Below are positions 22,171 to 33,900 of a stretch of 64,000 bases of DNA, piece by piece (positions within the stretch are counted from its first letter, which is position 1; the number at the start of each line of letters is the position of its first letter). The notes below the pieces were generated by a model that made no database searches, was not told where the DNA came from, and worked only from the letters and a program-made list of their open reading frames with translations. The position numbers were made by a program, and so were the translations under genes. The stretch spans positions 17,459,119 to 17,523,118 of the forward strand of contig NC_061808.1 of NCBI RefSeq assembly GCF_021462225.1. Direction: 5' to 3'. The stretch comes from Girardinichthys multiradiatus (taxonomy: Eukaryota > Chordata > Actinopteri > Cyprinodontiformes > Goodeidae).

Positions 22171-25100
22171 CTTTAGACGCTGTATGCCATGATGTCCTCT
22201 AATCTCAGACATCACCTGAGAAATTTTAAGCTACTATTTAGTCTCTAAACAAAACGATTGCCTCATTTTACACATAAGGGTGAAGCAAGGAAGGCTGTTT
22301 ATCCAAACACAGATGACATGGCCCTTTTGGCCTAAAGCGGAAATCCAAGCTAGGCCATCCAGCTTTGTTTAAACTCTTGACTGTGTGTGTCAGGTGTTTC
22401 CCCCAAAGAGGCTTGCCAGAACGACCTCTGAACTTTGCCCCTGCTTCAGCACAAATGGATTAATGGTAGCAAAATACACAAAAGTAGATATCCCGTTTGA
22501 CCTGTTCAATCCAACCATGATTACTTTAGGTGGATGTACACACATTTTCTATGTCACTCTCCCATTCGATAGTGGTGTCCCAGTAATATGATCCACCTCT
22601 GAACTGAAGTAAAATCCATAGAGGTCTGAAAAGGGATTTGCCAGTGGTAAATATTTACATGCAACCTTTAAGGATATATGATGTAATGCAGCAAATTTAA
22701 CGCAGCTGGGTAGCAAAAGTCAACACAAGATTACGTCCTATCAAGGCTCACATTATGAAGAACCACAAATCCAACTGTGTAAACAGGTAACAGCATAAGC
22801 TTGGAAATGTCACAGCCTGCCTCTGCTTCATGAAGTCACACGAGTTTAAGATCAGCTTTCATTCAGAACGCCACCAGGTCATGTGACATATTTAAATGGG
22901 GCACTCTCTTCCTGGAGGAATCCTGGAAGGCCCTTCACAAGGCAGGCAGGTGCTGTTGGTTTTTCCTTTATGCGTGGAAAGATTTAAAGTAAAGCTGACA
23001 GGTCTGTGCTGTAATAAATTGGAAGTCTGAGCTTCTGTACACTCGGGGCTGTGCTTGGGGCCATGTGTGAGCTGGCAACTGCAGATCGCAACATTCCTGC
23101 CCTGCTCTCCTTCACTTGACTTCAGCTGCCATGCAGGAGCATATCGGAGTTTGAATGGGAGAAACCAGGGTTTGCATTAAAAATCCTCATGAGGTGAAGA
23201 TAACAGAGGAGTCATGATGTGTTTTTCATGAAGATTTTACTCCCTGAAGACGACAGCCTAACTCCCGTCTTTCTATGCGTCTCCCAACATGTTGCTCATC
23301 ATACAACAGTCTTACTCATGTCTGGGATCTGTCAGCTCGCCTTCATTTCCCACAACGACTTCTGACTGAGTCACAGTCCGAACCAAGAGAGGATGAACCT
23401 AATACTGTCACAAGGACGGCTAAAGAGCGGAAACAAAAACCTGTGAGTCAGAGCCAAAACCGTCCTCTTTCACTGGTGCTTAGTGGAATCCGGGCTGGCC
23501 CTTTGAACCCTACTTTGCAACATATTTTAGAAGCTAATTAGATAAACAAAGAAGCCATCCCGGAAATCAGCATGTAACGATGCCATAACTGCTGTGTTTA
23601 TGAACAATACAGCATAATAAAGGGTTATGTTAAAGGCAGTAGCAAGGAGTGGCTCGGATCTATTCCAGAACTTACTAATGTTGCTTGTTATGGAGCGCTG
23701 AAAGTGACACAGATAAATAGCTAAACAAATAATTAAATGTTTACTTAAATAAAGAAACATCTAAAACGGATACATTAACAATTACCTTATTTACATGTTC
23801 CATTATTGATAATATCTGGTGATTCTTTGCTGCCTGCAGCACATCATAAATTTATTTAATCCATCAAGTTATAAACTGTGTTTCTTTTATCCATCAAGGG
23901 GGCGTGGCTAGCTCTAATCTAGTCAACATAACTGGTCTCATGTTAACCAATCAGATACTACGGTCTATTTGACATGCCACAGCAAATTATTTCATGGCGC
24001 ACTGTGGCACGGTAACCATAAAATAACTTAATACAAAAATAATTATGTATGATTTTTACATCATTTAAAAACAACTCACAGTCAATTCGTTTGATAACTT
24101 ATTAAATGTGTTTTTCCTAAATCTATTTTGTAAGAAATAGAATTTTTTTGGTCTGTTTTTTGTGGCACCTTTGGCACTCTACATGCACTTGCTCTGTCAA
24201 TTAACCAATTAAATTAACCAAGGAAGTTATTTTGAAAGCATTTTAAGTAATAAACTGACATTTAAATAATGTGTGATACATTAAATAAACACGCACATTT
24301 ATTTTTATAAAAACAAATCTAAATAATTATTTAATGATTTAATTGTTGCATTCTTGCACTTTTGACACCCCAGAGTGACTCAAGCACCATTAGTCTGTTT
24401 ATGAGTTAATATATAAATAGAATTTTGCTAAAATAATAAATTGATGTGGGAAATACTTATTGATCAATTTATTTATCCATTAAATGTATTTTTCCAAAAA
24501 TACACACAAGGCACATTGTGGTGCAGGAGTTGGGAAATAATTATATAATTTTAATATAACTGAAATAACAATGCATTTATATAAGTAGGGTTTTTTTGTT
24601 TGTTTGTTTCTTATTGTAACGTATTTAAGAGATTGATGATTGTGGCACTTTTGGCACTCCACAGCCTGGTTCAGGCACCACACCATCAGCCAGAGCCTAA
24701 GTTAATATATGACCAATGTGTGCAGCTTTACACTGACGCACAAGACAAATTAAAATCCCAGAGTCAGGAAATCGATTTTCCAATTATCCTTCTGTTGACC
24801 AACTTTGTTTACATCCTTCAAACTGTATGAAGAAGCAGAGGAAATGTCGTCTGGGAGGTTCTCTGTGATCTTATGCCCCAATACAGACCTAAACACAGAT
24901 GGTCAACTAGCTGAGAGGACATCCATCATTTTTGAAGGGACTCGATGCCCATATTAACATAAATCTGATGGAAGACAAAGACGGCCATGTGAGGACACAA
25001 GTCAGTCCTCCCTCGTTGTGTCAATATGTGACAGACCTTGGACCTGACCAGATCCTTAGACACCTGTCTTATAGCTGCCAATTTTACTTCCAAATGATTC

Positions 25101-25219
25101 ATCTAAGCTTTCAGTAACAACTAATAAATATAATAATAAATGCCAATGCAGATCATTGCACATATGCCGGGGGTTTAAGCGTGATGTTTATGATGAAAAG
25201 GGAACTTTTCAGAACTTAC
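22171..25219. other. Intronic DNA with an AT-rich repeated module
   Basis: No gene is seen. From about 23990 to 24700 the sequence is very AT-rich, and a module with 'tgtggcac-tttggcactc' wording recurs near 24160, 24345 and 24640. This is inferred to be part of the nhs-family intron 1, directly 3' of its first exon. Confidence 0.4.
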
Positions 25220-25538
25220 GGATTTGAACTTTCTTCGGATCCAACTTCAGGACCTCATTGTGCAGATTGTGCAGGCGGCCCTGAATCCTGCAGGACCTTC
25301 TGAACACCATCCCTGCCTCCATTTCGATGCCCAGGAAGATGTCGCTGGCATGTCGGGAAAGGTCTGAGAGTTGCTGGATTATGCTGGTCAGCGTATGACA
25401 GCCAACCTCATCCAGAGAAGAGTATAAAACAGGTCTTCGGAGTTTGCGACTCCCGCTTCCCTCCCTTGGTTTCCAGCCGTCCCTCGCCGATAACCGACCC
25501 ACACGGCGCGGCTCAATAGTCCTCTGATGAAAGGGCAT
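25220..25538 (-). CDS. nhsl1: NHS-family first coding exon, probably nhsl1
   Basis: The minus strand from 25538 encodes 'MPFHQRTIEPRRVGRLSARD' and then a helical block with 'LTSIIQQLSDLSRHASDIFLGIE' and 'RIQGRLHNLHNEVLKLDPKKVQI'. The frame ends at a good splice donor (GTAAGT at 25219-25214). Nance-Horan syndrome family proteins begin MPF..R.(V/I)(V/E)P and carry an N-terminal WAVE-homology domain in exon 1. These proteins act at the cell edge in actin remodelling. The ATG at 25538 was chosen over an in-frame one at 25730 because the family starts at MPF. Only this exon (106 codons plus one base) is in the window. Later exons would be below position 1, implying an intron of over 25 kb. The assignment to nhsl1 rather than nhs or nhsl2 is tentative. 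Confidence 0.7.
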
Positions 25539-27123
25539 ATTTAAGTCATACCAATAACCTTTAGCGGCACCGAAAACTACACATGAACAAAAAACTCGCG
25601 TCAAAACCAAGCAATTTAGAAAACAAACTACATTAGGGCGAAAAGTATTATTTCCAAGGCTGTAAAATCCCTGAATCCCGCCATATTTATTGTTTTTCAA
25701 AGCATGGCACTTTGTCCTGCTGCTGTACACCAGAGACGTTGCCTCTCAAAGTCTATTCAAATTCAACCAGACAAGCTGGAGGAGGAAAAAACACGGCAAG
25801 GAAAAGTCGGGAAGAGATGTCTTCACCAAAACACGGAGAATACTCAACCACCTGTAGGAACTGGAGCCGGACTCAGTTTACCTGCCCTCCTTCAGAGTCA
25901 GTGGCTTCACGGAAAAGCTGGAGCGGATTTCCTTAAGAACGGAATCCGGAGGGACAGCAGCGGCTCTTAAGGGAAGGGAGCGGAAAAATACAATGCTGGC
26001 GTTGAAAGGCGACTCTTACCATATTTATAAGCGTATATAACAGTATCTTTTTTTGTACTTTATGCCTTTATATATTGTACGCCATCAACTTGCCAATTAT
26101 GATATCATCTTTGTGATATTTATTTTCGGTATTTCCACATGAACAAAAACTGGAAAAGAACAATAATAATAATTACAATAATAATAATAATAATACAGAA
26201 ATATACCAAAGCAAGTAGGCAGAAGCACACCTTTCACTCACTTTGACATAAATGGCAGCATGTTCCTTTTACTTCAACAATAGGCAGGCATGTAGGACTA
26301 CAAATCTAGATTAAATTGGGACAAATCTTGTACAACAGAATGATGATCAAATCCTCCATCCATTATCTATACCAACGTATCCTTACAAGGTCAAGGGAGG
26401 GCCAAGGCTTAGCAGTCATTGAGCTAGAGGTGGGGTACAGTCTGACTGGCATCCAGTGCATCACAGAAACAGGACAAACAACCATGCCCATACACTCATA
26501 CCTAAGGGCAATAGAAATGTTGTCTGACTGTGGGATACAAGCAAGCTCTATGCAGAAAGAATCTAGGACTGAGATTAAGCCCAGGACCTTTGTGCTCCAA
26601 GGCAACAATGCTACCAACTGTGCAGACTGATGATTACACCTCACTATTATATCTGTTTATATAGTTATGGATTCTGAACATGACTTTATAGTTGACTGTC
26701 CACCATAAAAAATGTGTCCCATGTACATTTTTAATTTGAACATCATTTATAGGATACCTTTTTTTTCATTTCCCTATCACTAAACCTAATGAATTGGTTC
26801 TGAATGTAATTTCATGTTAACTTAAACCACCTCTTTAAAACCATAACTTACATTTCATTTGGACCCAGATACTGGTCCGTTAATGTATAGTAAAAAAAAA
26901 CATTAACGACTCAGCAGTGAACATTGTGGTACACCACAAGTAACCATAAGTAAATCAGTCAACATTATTTCTGTGAACATACCATTTATTAATAATGCAA
27001 CTATTGTTTAAGAATGTCTTATTCCTCTAGTACCATATCTTTCCAGCGTTTTTCATCAGCTGTCCATAGTATATAGTGTCAAAGGCTTTTAAAAAAATTA
27101 ATAAGCACTCCCACTATAAAGTA
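25539..27123. other. Upstream region of the nhs-family exon
   Basis: The first 400 bases are less AT-rich than the surroundings and probably contain the 5' UTR and promoter, but I cannot place a start site. A run of taa/aat repeats lies at 26160-26193. A decayed SINE copy at 26355-26635 is listed separately. Confidence 0.35.
26355..26635 (-). repeat. Decayed SINE, same family as copies 1-3
   Basis: Words in order match the intact SINEs with many changes: 'ggtggggtacagtctgactg' for the 'ggcggggtacaccctgg' part, 'acactcatacctaagggcaa', 'gactgtgggatacaagc', and the head 'ccaaggcaacaatgctacca'. No target duplication could be recognised. The oldest of the four copies. Confidence 0.65.
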
Positions 27124-27137
27124 CCTAATGCTTCTGT
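27124..27137. repeat. Target-site duplication of SINE copy 2, left
   Basis: Fourteen bases, 'cctaatgcttctgt', are repeated perfectly at 27503-27516 on the other side of the SINE. Confidence 0.92.
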
Positions 27138-27502
27138 CAGTCAGTCAGTCATTTTCTACCGCTTATTCCATAGTGGGTCGCGGGGGAGCTGGTGCCTATC
27201 TCCAGCAGTCTATGGGCGAGAGGCGGGGTACACCCTGGACAGGTCGCCAGTCCATCGCAGGGCAACACACAAACAACCATGCACACACTCATTCATACAC
27301 CTAAGGGAAATTTAGAGTGACCAATTAACCTAACAGGCATGTCTTTGGACTGTGGGAGGAAGCCGGAGTACCCGGTGAGAACCCACACATGCACGGGGAG
27401 AACATGCAAACTCCATGCAGAAAGACCCCAGGCCGGGAATCGAACCCAGGACCTTCTTGCTGCAAGGCAACAGTGCTACCAACTGCGCCACCGTGCAACC
27501 CT
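27138..27502 (-). mobile_element. tRNA-derived SINE, copy 2, with perfect TSD
   Basis: Minus-strand element of 365 bp. Its tRNA-like head (A box and B box intact) is at the high-coordinate end and a tail of three to four GACT units lies at 27138-27152. A perfect 14-bp target duplication encloses it exactly, which fixes both ends. Sequence is very close to copies 1 and 3, so the insertion is young. Confidence 0.93.
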
Positions 27503-27516
27503 CCTAATGCTTCTGT

Positions 27517-28439
27517 TTTATTATAAATATTAAAGATGTAGTATTTTCTATAGCCTTAATTTAAAAAAATATTATTAACAATATCTTAACATTACCATTG
27601 TATAAAGAAACAGAGTGAGTAGGGGCAGCAGCCACAGTAACAGGAGACTCAAGCTGTTTTCTCATAGCTTTGAAAATGACCCTTGGAAGACATTCTCTGA
27701 ACGCTTCTCTGTAATGCATCCCGTCTCTGCTTTGTCCACCATCTGACATTAACTTTTTAAAATAAAACATATAAAAGGAGAGAAAACACAGGTTTTTTTT
27801 AAAAAAATAGTTGCATAATAAGCAATCAGTTACTCCTCCTGGTCTTTCACACTCGATGGGCGGTTGACCTTTCCTGTGCGATATCTGATGCGCCCCCTGG
27901 TGTCTGTAGGTAAGCACAGCATTTTTATGGAGCTGCCTACATGTGACCCAGGCAAGTATTTTGCAAATCATTACTAAGCAAACTGGAAACTGCTTCCTAC
28001 TTTCCCAAAATTAATGTACAGTATGACAATGTCTTACCAACTCATTCAATAGAAGTGAGTAAACTCACTTTAGAGTGCTCTGAATGTGCGAAATTTCATG
28101 TGATTGATGGTGTAAAACAGTAAAGACAAGGTGGATCATCCTGCTATAAATATGATTAAAATCCATGTTTGTCCTCCTCCCAAAAGAAAATGTATTTGAT
28201 AGGAAAGTAGAAAAAACGCTGGTGGGAAAAGGAAGGAGTCTGGTAGTGTTTTCTTGTTGCAAGGTTATGACCAGTGTCCTTGCATTCCCATCATTGCTTC
28301 CTTGGTTTGGTTCAACATATGTGTGCTCTGAAACTGAAGTGTTTTCTCACTGTTTTGAAAAATAATTTTTTTGTTGCTAGAGAAGACGTGCAGCTCCAAG
28401 ATTAGAAAAGCATCCATTCTTTAGTAAACAATGTTCCTA
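27517..28439. other. Non-coding DNA, one CTCF-like motif
   Basis: No gene is seen. At 27891-27904 the minus strand reads 'gacaccagggggcg', which matches the core of the CTCF consensus. Otherwise nothing is supported. Confidence 0.35.
27891..27904 (-). promoter_or_regulatory. CTCF-like binding motif
   Basis: The minus-strand word 'acaccagggggcgca' fits the well-known CTCF core CCASYAGRKGGCRS at nearly every position. It lies between the nhs-family exon and acbd3. Occupancy is not shown by sequence. Confidence 0.4.
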
Positions 28440-28760
28440 CGTCATATTCGGAAAAGTCTGGAATTTGTTTTCAGTAATTTCTAAGTCTGGAAGAAAGAAA
28501 ACTTAGTAGATGATTATTTCTTGTCTTTTCATCCTTTCTTCCGTGTCCATTTCTGTCCTTTATTTTTATTCCTTGTATTCATTTCTTCCTTGTCATTTTT
28601 TGCTCCTTTCCTTCTCCCACGTCCTTAATTTGTCATCTCTTTCCTTCTTCCAAATGTCCTTTTATGTCCACCCATGTCATTTTTCCTTCCTCCCCTATAT
28701 CCTTTCTTCTGTCCGTACATGTTTCGTCCATTCTTTATTTCATAAAGAGCTGAGAACTCA
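28440..28760 (-). repeat. Polypyrimidine tandem-core repeat with flank
   Basis: The plus strand is T/C-rich with 'tccttctt', 'gtccttta' and 'gtccattt' words, the reverse orientation of the arrays at 15661 and 17880. The flank at 28445-28495 ('ggaaaagtctggaatttg', 'aagtctggaagaaag') is the inverse of the 'cttttccagact' flank. The far end has 'agagctgagaact', echoed beside the GACA array at 15545. Confidence 0.65.
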
Positions 28761-30916
28761 AAAAAACTGAGGTTGGAAAAAGTAGAAATGTTTACTTACT
28801 TTGGAAGAACCCTGAAGCAAAAATGAAGCAATTACTAGTTTTAGTATACAATTTTCTGATGGTAAAAACTGTGTTGAAAGCTTATTTAATAGCAAGTAAA
28901 TCCTTGTATTCCAACAGAAAACACAGAGTAGAATGTGTGTGAACATGTGAAAACAGGCGAAGACACAGTTCAGAAGATGACGTTTAATCAAGATTAAATA
29001 TATGCCCAAAAATGATTTTGCAATTTAGGAATTCAAAAAAAAAAAAAGTAAAACAATAAAGATAAGCTTTCTGTCATACCAAGTCTTATACTTTTAAGAG
29101 GTTATGGAGGACAATGAAAATCTCATTCACCTTATAATACAGTGCATTGATTTGCCAAACCATCGCCTTCTTCCAAGTCTAAACCCTTCCTCCCGCCCAC
29201 ACACATTAACCCATTTCTTGAAGTATTTACATACAGGGCTTGACCAACTAAACCAACTGGTTAGAAATAAGAAACTTAACAGAAACACATCTGTAGGTAC
29301 AGGAATGGCGTTGACTGAGCCATACATGTGGCAGTTTGAAGACAAAGTCACTAAACGCATTAGAGCCAAGTGTATTTAAAGTACCGGAAACTGTTGAACA
29401 GACCCTCATTTGCATGTGGACACACACATTGCACAGGGTGATAAAGCCTTAAAGAATATTTTTGCTTTTGCCATTGAACAAACCCTAGGTTTAAACCAAC
29501 TTTTAGAGAAATATTCACCCAGCAGAGGCAAAAACAAACAAGTGGTGCATAAATTTAGATGAATTTGAAAGTTGGCGACATGTCATACAGAACACAAACC
29601 AGCTGTCTTCCTTTATTCCAAACACCAGAGATGAAGACCGGTGACAACGTGAGGAAATCCACACCAGAAAGAGTAAAAATGAAACAGCATGTGTGCATCA
29701 CAGATTTCTGCACGGATGTAACAGTGTGCCATGACCTGAAGGAACGTGGATGGTTTGGTTCGTTTTATTGTCAGGTGCTACAGATTACTTAAAAAGCACA
29801 CGAAAACAACTCTCCCAGGTAACATGAACACCATCTCATTTAATGTGACTTGTAAGGAATTTGATTTAAAACTCTAAACAGATGACTGTTTAGTCAGTTG
29901 TGTGGTGCATCATGGGAAAGAAGAGAGGAAACAGCTGCCTGAAAACAAAAAAAAAGCTGCATTTAGAAGTTGATTTCTGTAATGTGTATTAAGATGAATC
30001 TGATGAGCGTGACACTTTATGTGACCATTATTTTGTAGTTGTATTACCTGTCCTTCATAAATTACACCAGTAGTCTATATTAAAGAACATCTACTGCTAT
30101 TCTGCCTGTGATACAGTATCAAGTCATGAAGATAAAAAATGTACAGGGAGCAATACTGTGAAAAGACGCTTGCTCTGGATGAATGATCCTCCCCTGACTT
30201 CATTTAAGTTTAGTGACTATGGAACAAAACAACACACCATCGTTTCACAGCAAAAATAATGACTATGTTTGTGTACGCTGATGTCTTTAATGTGTAATTA
30301 AGCATACCAGAGGATCTCTGTAAAAGACATAGTGTTATGAAGCATATTTCGCAGTATCACTGGAGTTCTAAAACCATCTGTGTTCTCGGGGGATTAACGA
30401 CCACTATTTCCGACAAACAGGAAAAGTCGGCTCACAGTGTTGGACGTGCCGAGTTTCCATTCGTTTTAATGGGTGTCAGACACACAAGGCCACCCTGGGA
30501 TGTCCCGGGCTGGCGTGGTCAGGAGAAAGAAGAGGAGGAGGAGCCCAGAAGGGGGAAGGGGGAAAGGTGGTAAAACCCAAGTTTAGAGGACATTCGTACA
30601 GCTTTGTGTATGTAAGTTCAGCAAGGGCAGTTGGTGAATTTACAACAGGAATGCACATTCTTTTTATCCCCCCAAAGGCTCGAACAAGATGTGTAGTATG
30701 GCTGGAACTGGGTTCACGCCTGTACATACAGAATACATCGGAGAAATCTCCAAGTAAGGGATCCAGATGTGTCCCTCTGTCTCCCTCTGGTGGTTTTTCC
30801 TCCATAACGGATCAATTAGTCCTTCACACAGGCTGCCTTTACATACATCTCCACCGACACACACACATAATATGAACAAACACTCTCCTTGGCTCTCCTT
30901 GTGTCTTTAGTCAGGC
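28761..30916 (-). other. Intergenic DNA and probable acbd3 3' UTR
   Basis: The part below the acbd3 stop codon (30917) probably holds its 3' UTR. Possible minus-strand poly(A) signals are ATTAAA at 30470-30465 and AATAAA at 29769-29764. Which is used cannot be told from sequence. No other gene is supported. Confidence 0.4.
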
Positions 30917-33900
30917 TTATCTGGTGTAGTAGACTCTGTAGTAAACACTCTTGGAGCGCCAAAGTGAATAGGAGTTGTCAAACTTGAGCAGATAGACTCC
31001 GCGGCCGGGATACTGGTGGCTGCCGGCATACACCTCCTCATGACAGTCCCGCCGGTAAACCGGCACAATCTCATCCACATGAGGCTTACCTGCCTCCTTC
31101 TTCGCCTTCTCCTCCTCAGTGGGAGGGTCACCTGAGGACACGAAAACAATGTGAAAAGTTAGACTGGAAAAATAAATTAAATATACAGAAATGACTGAAT
31201 GTCATTCATTTTAGGGCAGCTTGCAGAAGATGTTTGTAATTAGACATTTATATTCCTAAAATAAAATCTTTACAGAATTCTTGATGCTTCAGTTTTATGA
31301 ATAGGCCTTTTATTTTCAAAAGCACTTAAAGACCTTCATGTATGAATACATCTTCATATTTTCACAAAGCCAATGCATCTGTACACAACTGACAGCTGAA
31401 CCTACTAATGTAATTTCAGAACTCGTTTTTTTACATAAAACCATTAACACAGTCGAGGTGTTTTGTTCCTCTGGGGGACAGTAAAAGTTTATCTATAGTG
31501 TGCACTAGTCAAGGGCCCGTTACCGTTTCAAATGTCCTAAAAATGTTCCATCATACCATTCCTGTGGTTTAAAACCTTTTTAATGGAATGAAAGAAGAAG
31601 TGCTGGAGAAACAGGTGTCCTCTGGCTATATGGAACATAATAGTACAGTACTGTTTCTGCACACTGCTAGTCAGATGGCTGAAAGAAAGCACCTACACTT
31701 TTCCCTTGCATTCTGAATATGGCTGTTAGAAAATATATTCAGTTGCACAAAATGCACATCAACTAAAATTATCTGTAGACTTCTCATCACCTTTTAATAC
31801 AATCCAGTCACATGTTAGTTCAGCCATTTTCAGATTTCAAGATTGCTGCTGGAATGGTGAAATGGTTGCTGGATTTTTTTAAATTTGTCAGCAAATGAAC
31901 TGCCCCCTCTAATCCCCTTATTACAGTCAACGGTTTAGAAGGTGAAGTCGTCCTACACTGTCAAACTAAAGTCCCCGCTGAGGAATAACAAAAATGACTA
32001 AATTATTGTGGAATTACCAACAAAACCTGCAATTTTGACCCAAAGTTATGACACCATGAGAATTTCACCCCAGCCTAATGCCTAGTTACCACAGACTATA
32101 TTAACAATAAGAATAAAATATTCCTAGACAAAGTTGTGTTTATTGGAACCATAATAACTTCACATCTGCTGCGGAGCCAGATGAGGAAACTAGCTACCGA
32201 CACTTGTGAATTATTTATCCCGCATATATAGAATGTTTTATTTCCGGGGATCCATATTGTGTCAGTATCCATTATGTTAGGATTATTTAACAGAAAATCC
32301 ATTGTGCTAAAAAGTAATGAAAGCTCTGGTTACAACTTGCAGGCTTATTTTTAAAGGCAGAATCCGATAAAAGATTAAAATCAGTAGTCGGCAAGCTACA
32401 AGCAGCATGTCTCTACCAGAGCAGATAGCCTGACTAATTAACCAGCTAGCATCAGCTCTTATACTGTAGTGTAAAAAAAAAAAAAATGCACAAAATTGTG
32501 CACAAAGGTATAATATTCTGCACAAATGGCATGTTTGCTTGAAAATAACAAAGAGTTCTGTCAGGCATTAATATTTGTGCCTCAGTGCATACATTAAAAA
32601 CAAATGCTGCATATATTTTAATAACTGTAATAGTTATTATATTATTTTTGTTGCTGTGCTCTAAATAAAACCAATAAGTCTTTGTCATAACCGTGGCTGG
32701 ACGATGCTTCCTCTAGTGCACTAGGTTGAACATCTATACTTCTTCTGGACTCTTTTATAAAGCTTAAGTCAAACAATAAAACTAAAATAAAACATACCAA
32801 TGGTTTACAGGTAGTTCAAGGTGAAAAATATTCTAGATATAATAAAAACATCAGAAAGAATTGGAGGTCAACCCCTTTATTACACCAGCGACCACTACAT
32901 CTGGGATGAGAATATCCACATTCCAGCTAGAGATCCCTTACCTTCATCGTCCTCGTCTTCATCGCTGGACTCCGACACGTGCACACTGACTGAAGCAGAG
33001 GCAGCGTCTGTCCACTCAAAGAACACCCCAAAGCCAATGTCATAATAGTCTGTAGCAAACTCCCAGAACAGGTAAGATCCTTCCTCGTGGGTGGGGACGC
33101 GCACCGTCACAACCTCGCCACGCCCCACCGTGATCACGCTGTCGGAATCCTGGCGGATCTTCTCCTTGAAGTCCTTGATCTGCGGCCGCGTCCACATTGA
33201 CGGTGCAGCAATGACTGGTGGGGAGTCTGCTGTGATTGAGGAAGAACAGACATTATGCAATCTGTTGAAGGAATCTGCTACAGGACTTTGAACCGAACCC
33301 TACCCTGAGAAGAAATATTACACTCCTCAGTAATTATTTACAGTCAAATAAAACTGAATGACAAACTAGCAGATCCAACAGGCTGACGAATAATTTGTTG
33401 ATAAAATGCATATGTGTGTGAATGATCAATAAAAGGCAGCACATGTGTACAAGTGATGGAGTTTTGCATACACAGCTATTCCGCTGCCATTTTGTTCTCC
33501 ACGTTATCTTGCCCAGGGACACCAGATGCTATGTGTTTTCAAACCAAATAAATGCCCTGCTCATTTCCTGCAGGACACTTTTTTCCTGTTAGTAGAACTT
33601 GTGGCCAGATGATATCTAAAACCTATCATGTATCACTTGCTCCAGCACTTATCCTCCCTCCCCACAAGGTCACAAGAGCACTGACTGTTCCACTTCCTTC
33701 TGCCATTAGCTGCACTAAAAGGAAAATAGGGATCTCTCTTCACGAGTTCAATCCTGCACTTGTGTTTTTATTTCCCCTCAAAAAATAAAGCTTCAGCCAA
33801 CAAACCTAATAAAGGCCCGTTCTCGGAGACCTCCTCTGCGGGCTCTGGCTCCGGCTCCTTGTCCATGCTCTCGGAGTAGGAGTCTGACTGGCCTCCATTG

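Noticed and set aside
25539..25730. N-terminal extension of the nhs-family exon from an ATG at 25730
   Set aside because: Family proteins start at the MPF motif. The extra 64 residues show no family likeness and are probably 5' UTR.
30337..30875. Plus-strand ORFs downstream of acbd3
   Set aside because: They lie in the presumed acbd3 3' UTR, have no motifs and are opposite the transcribed strand.
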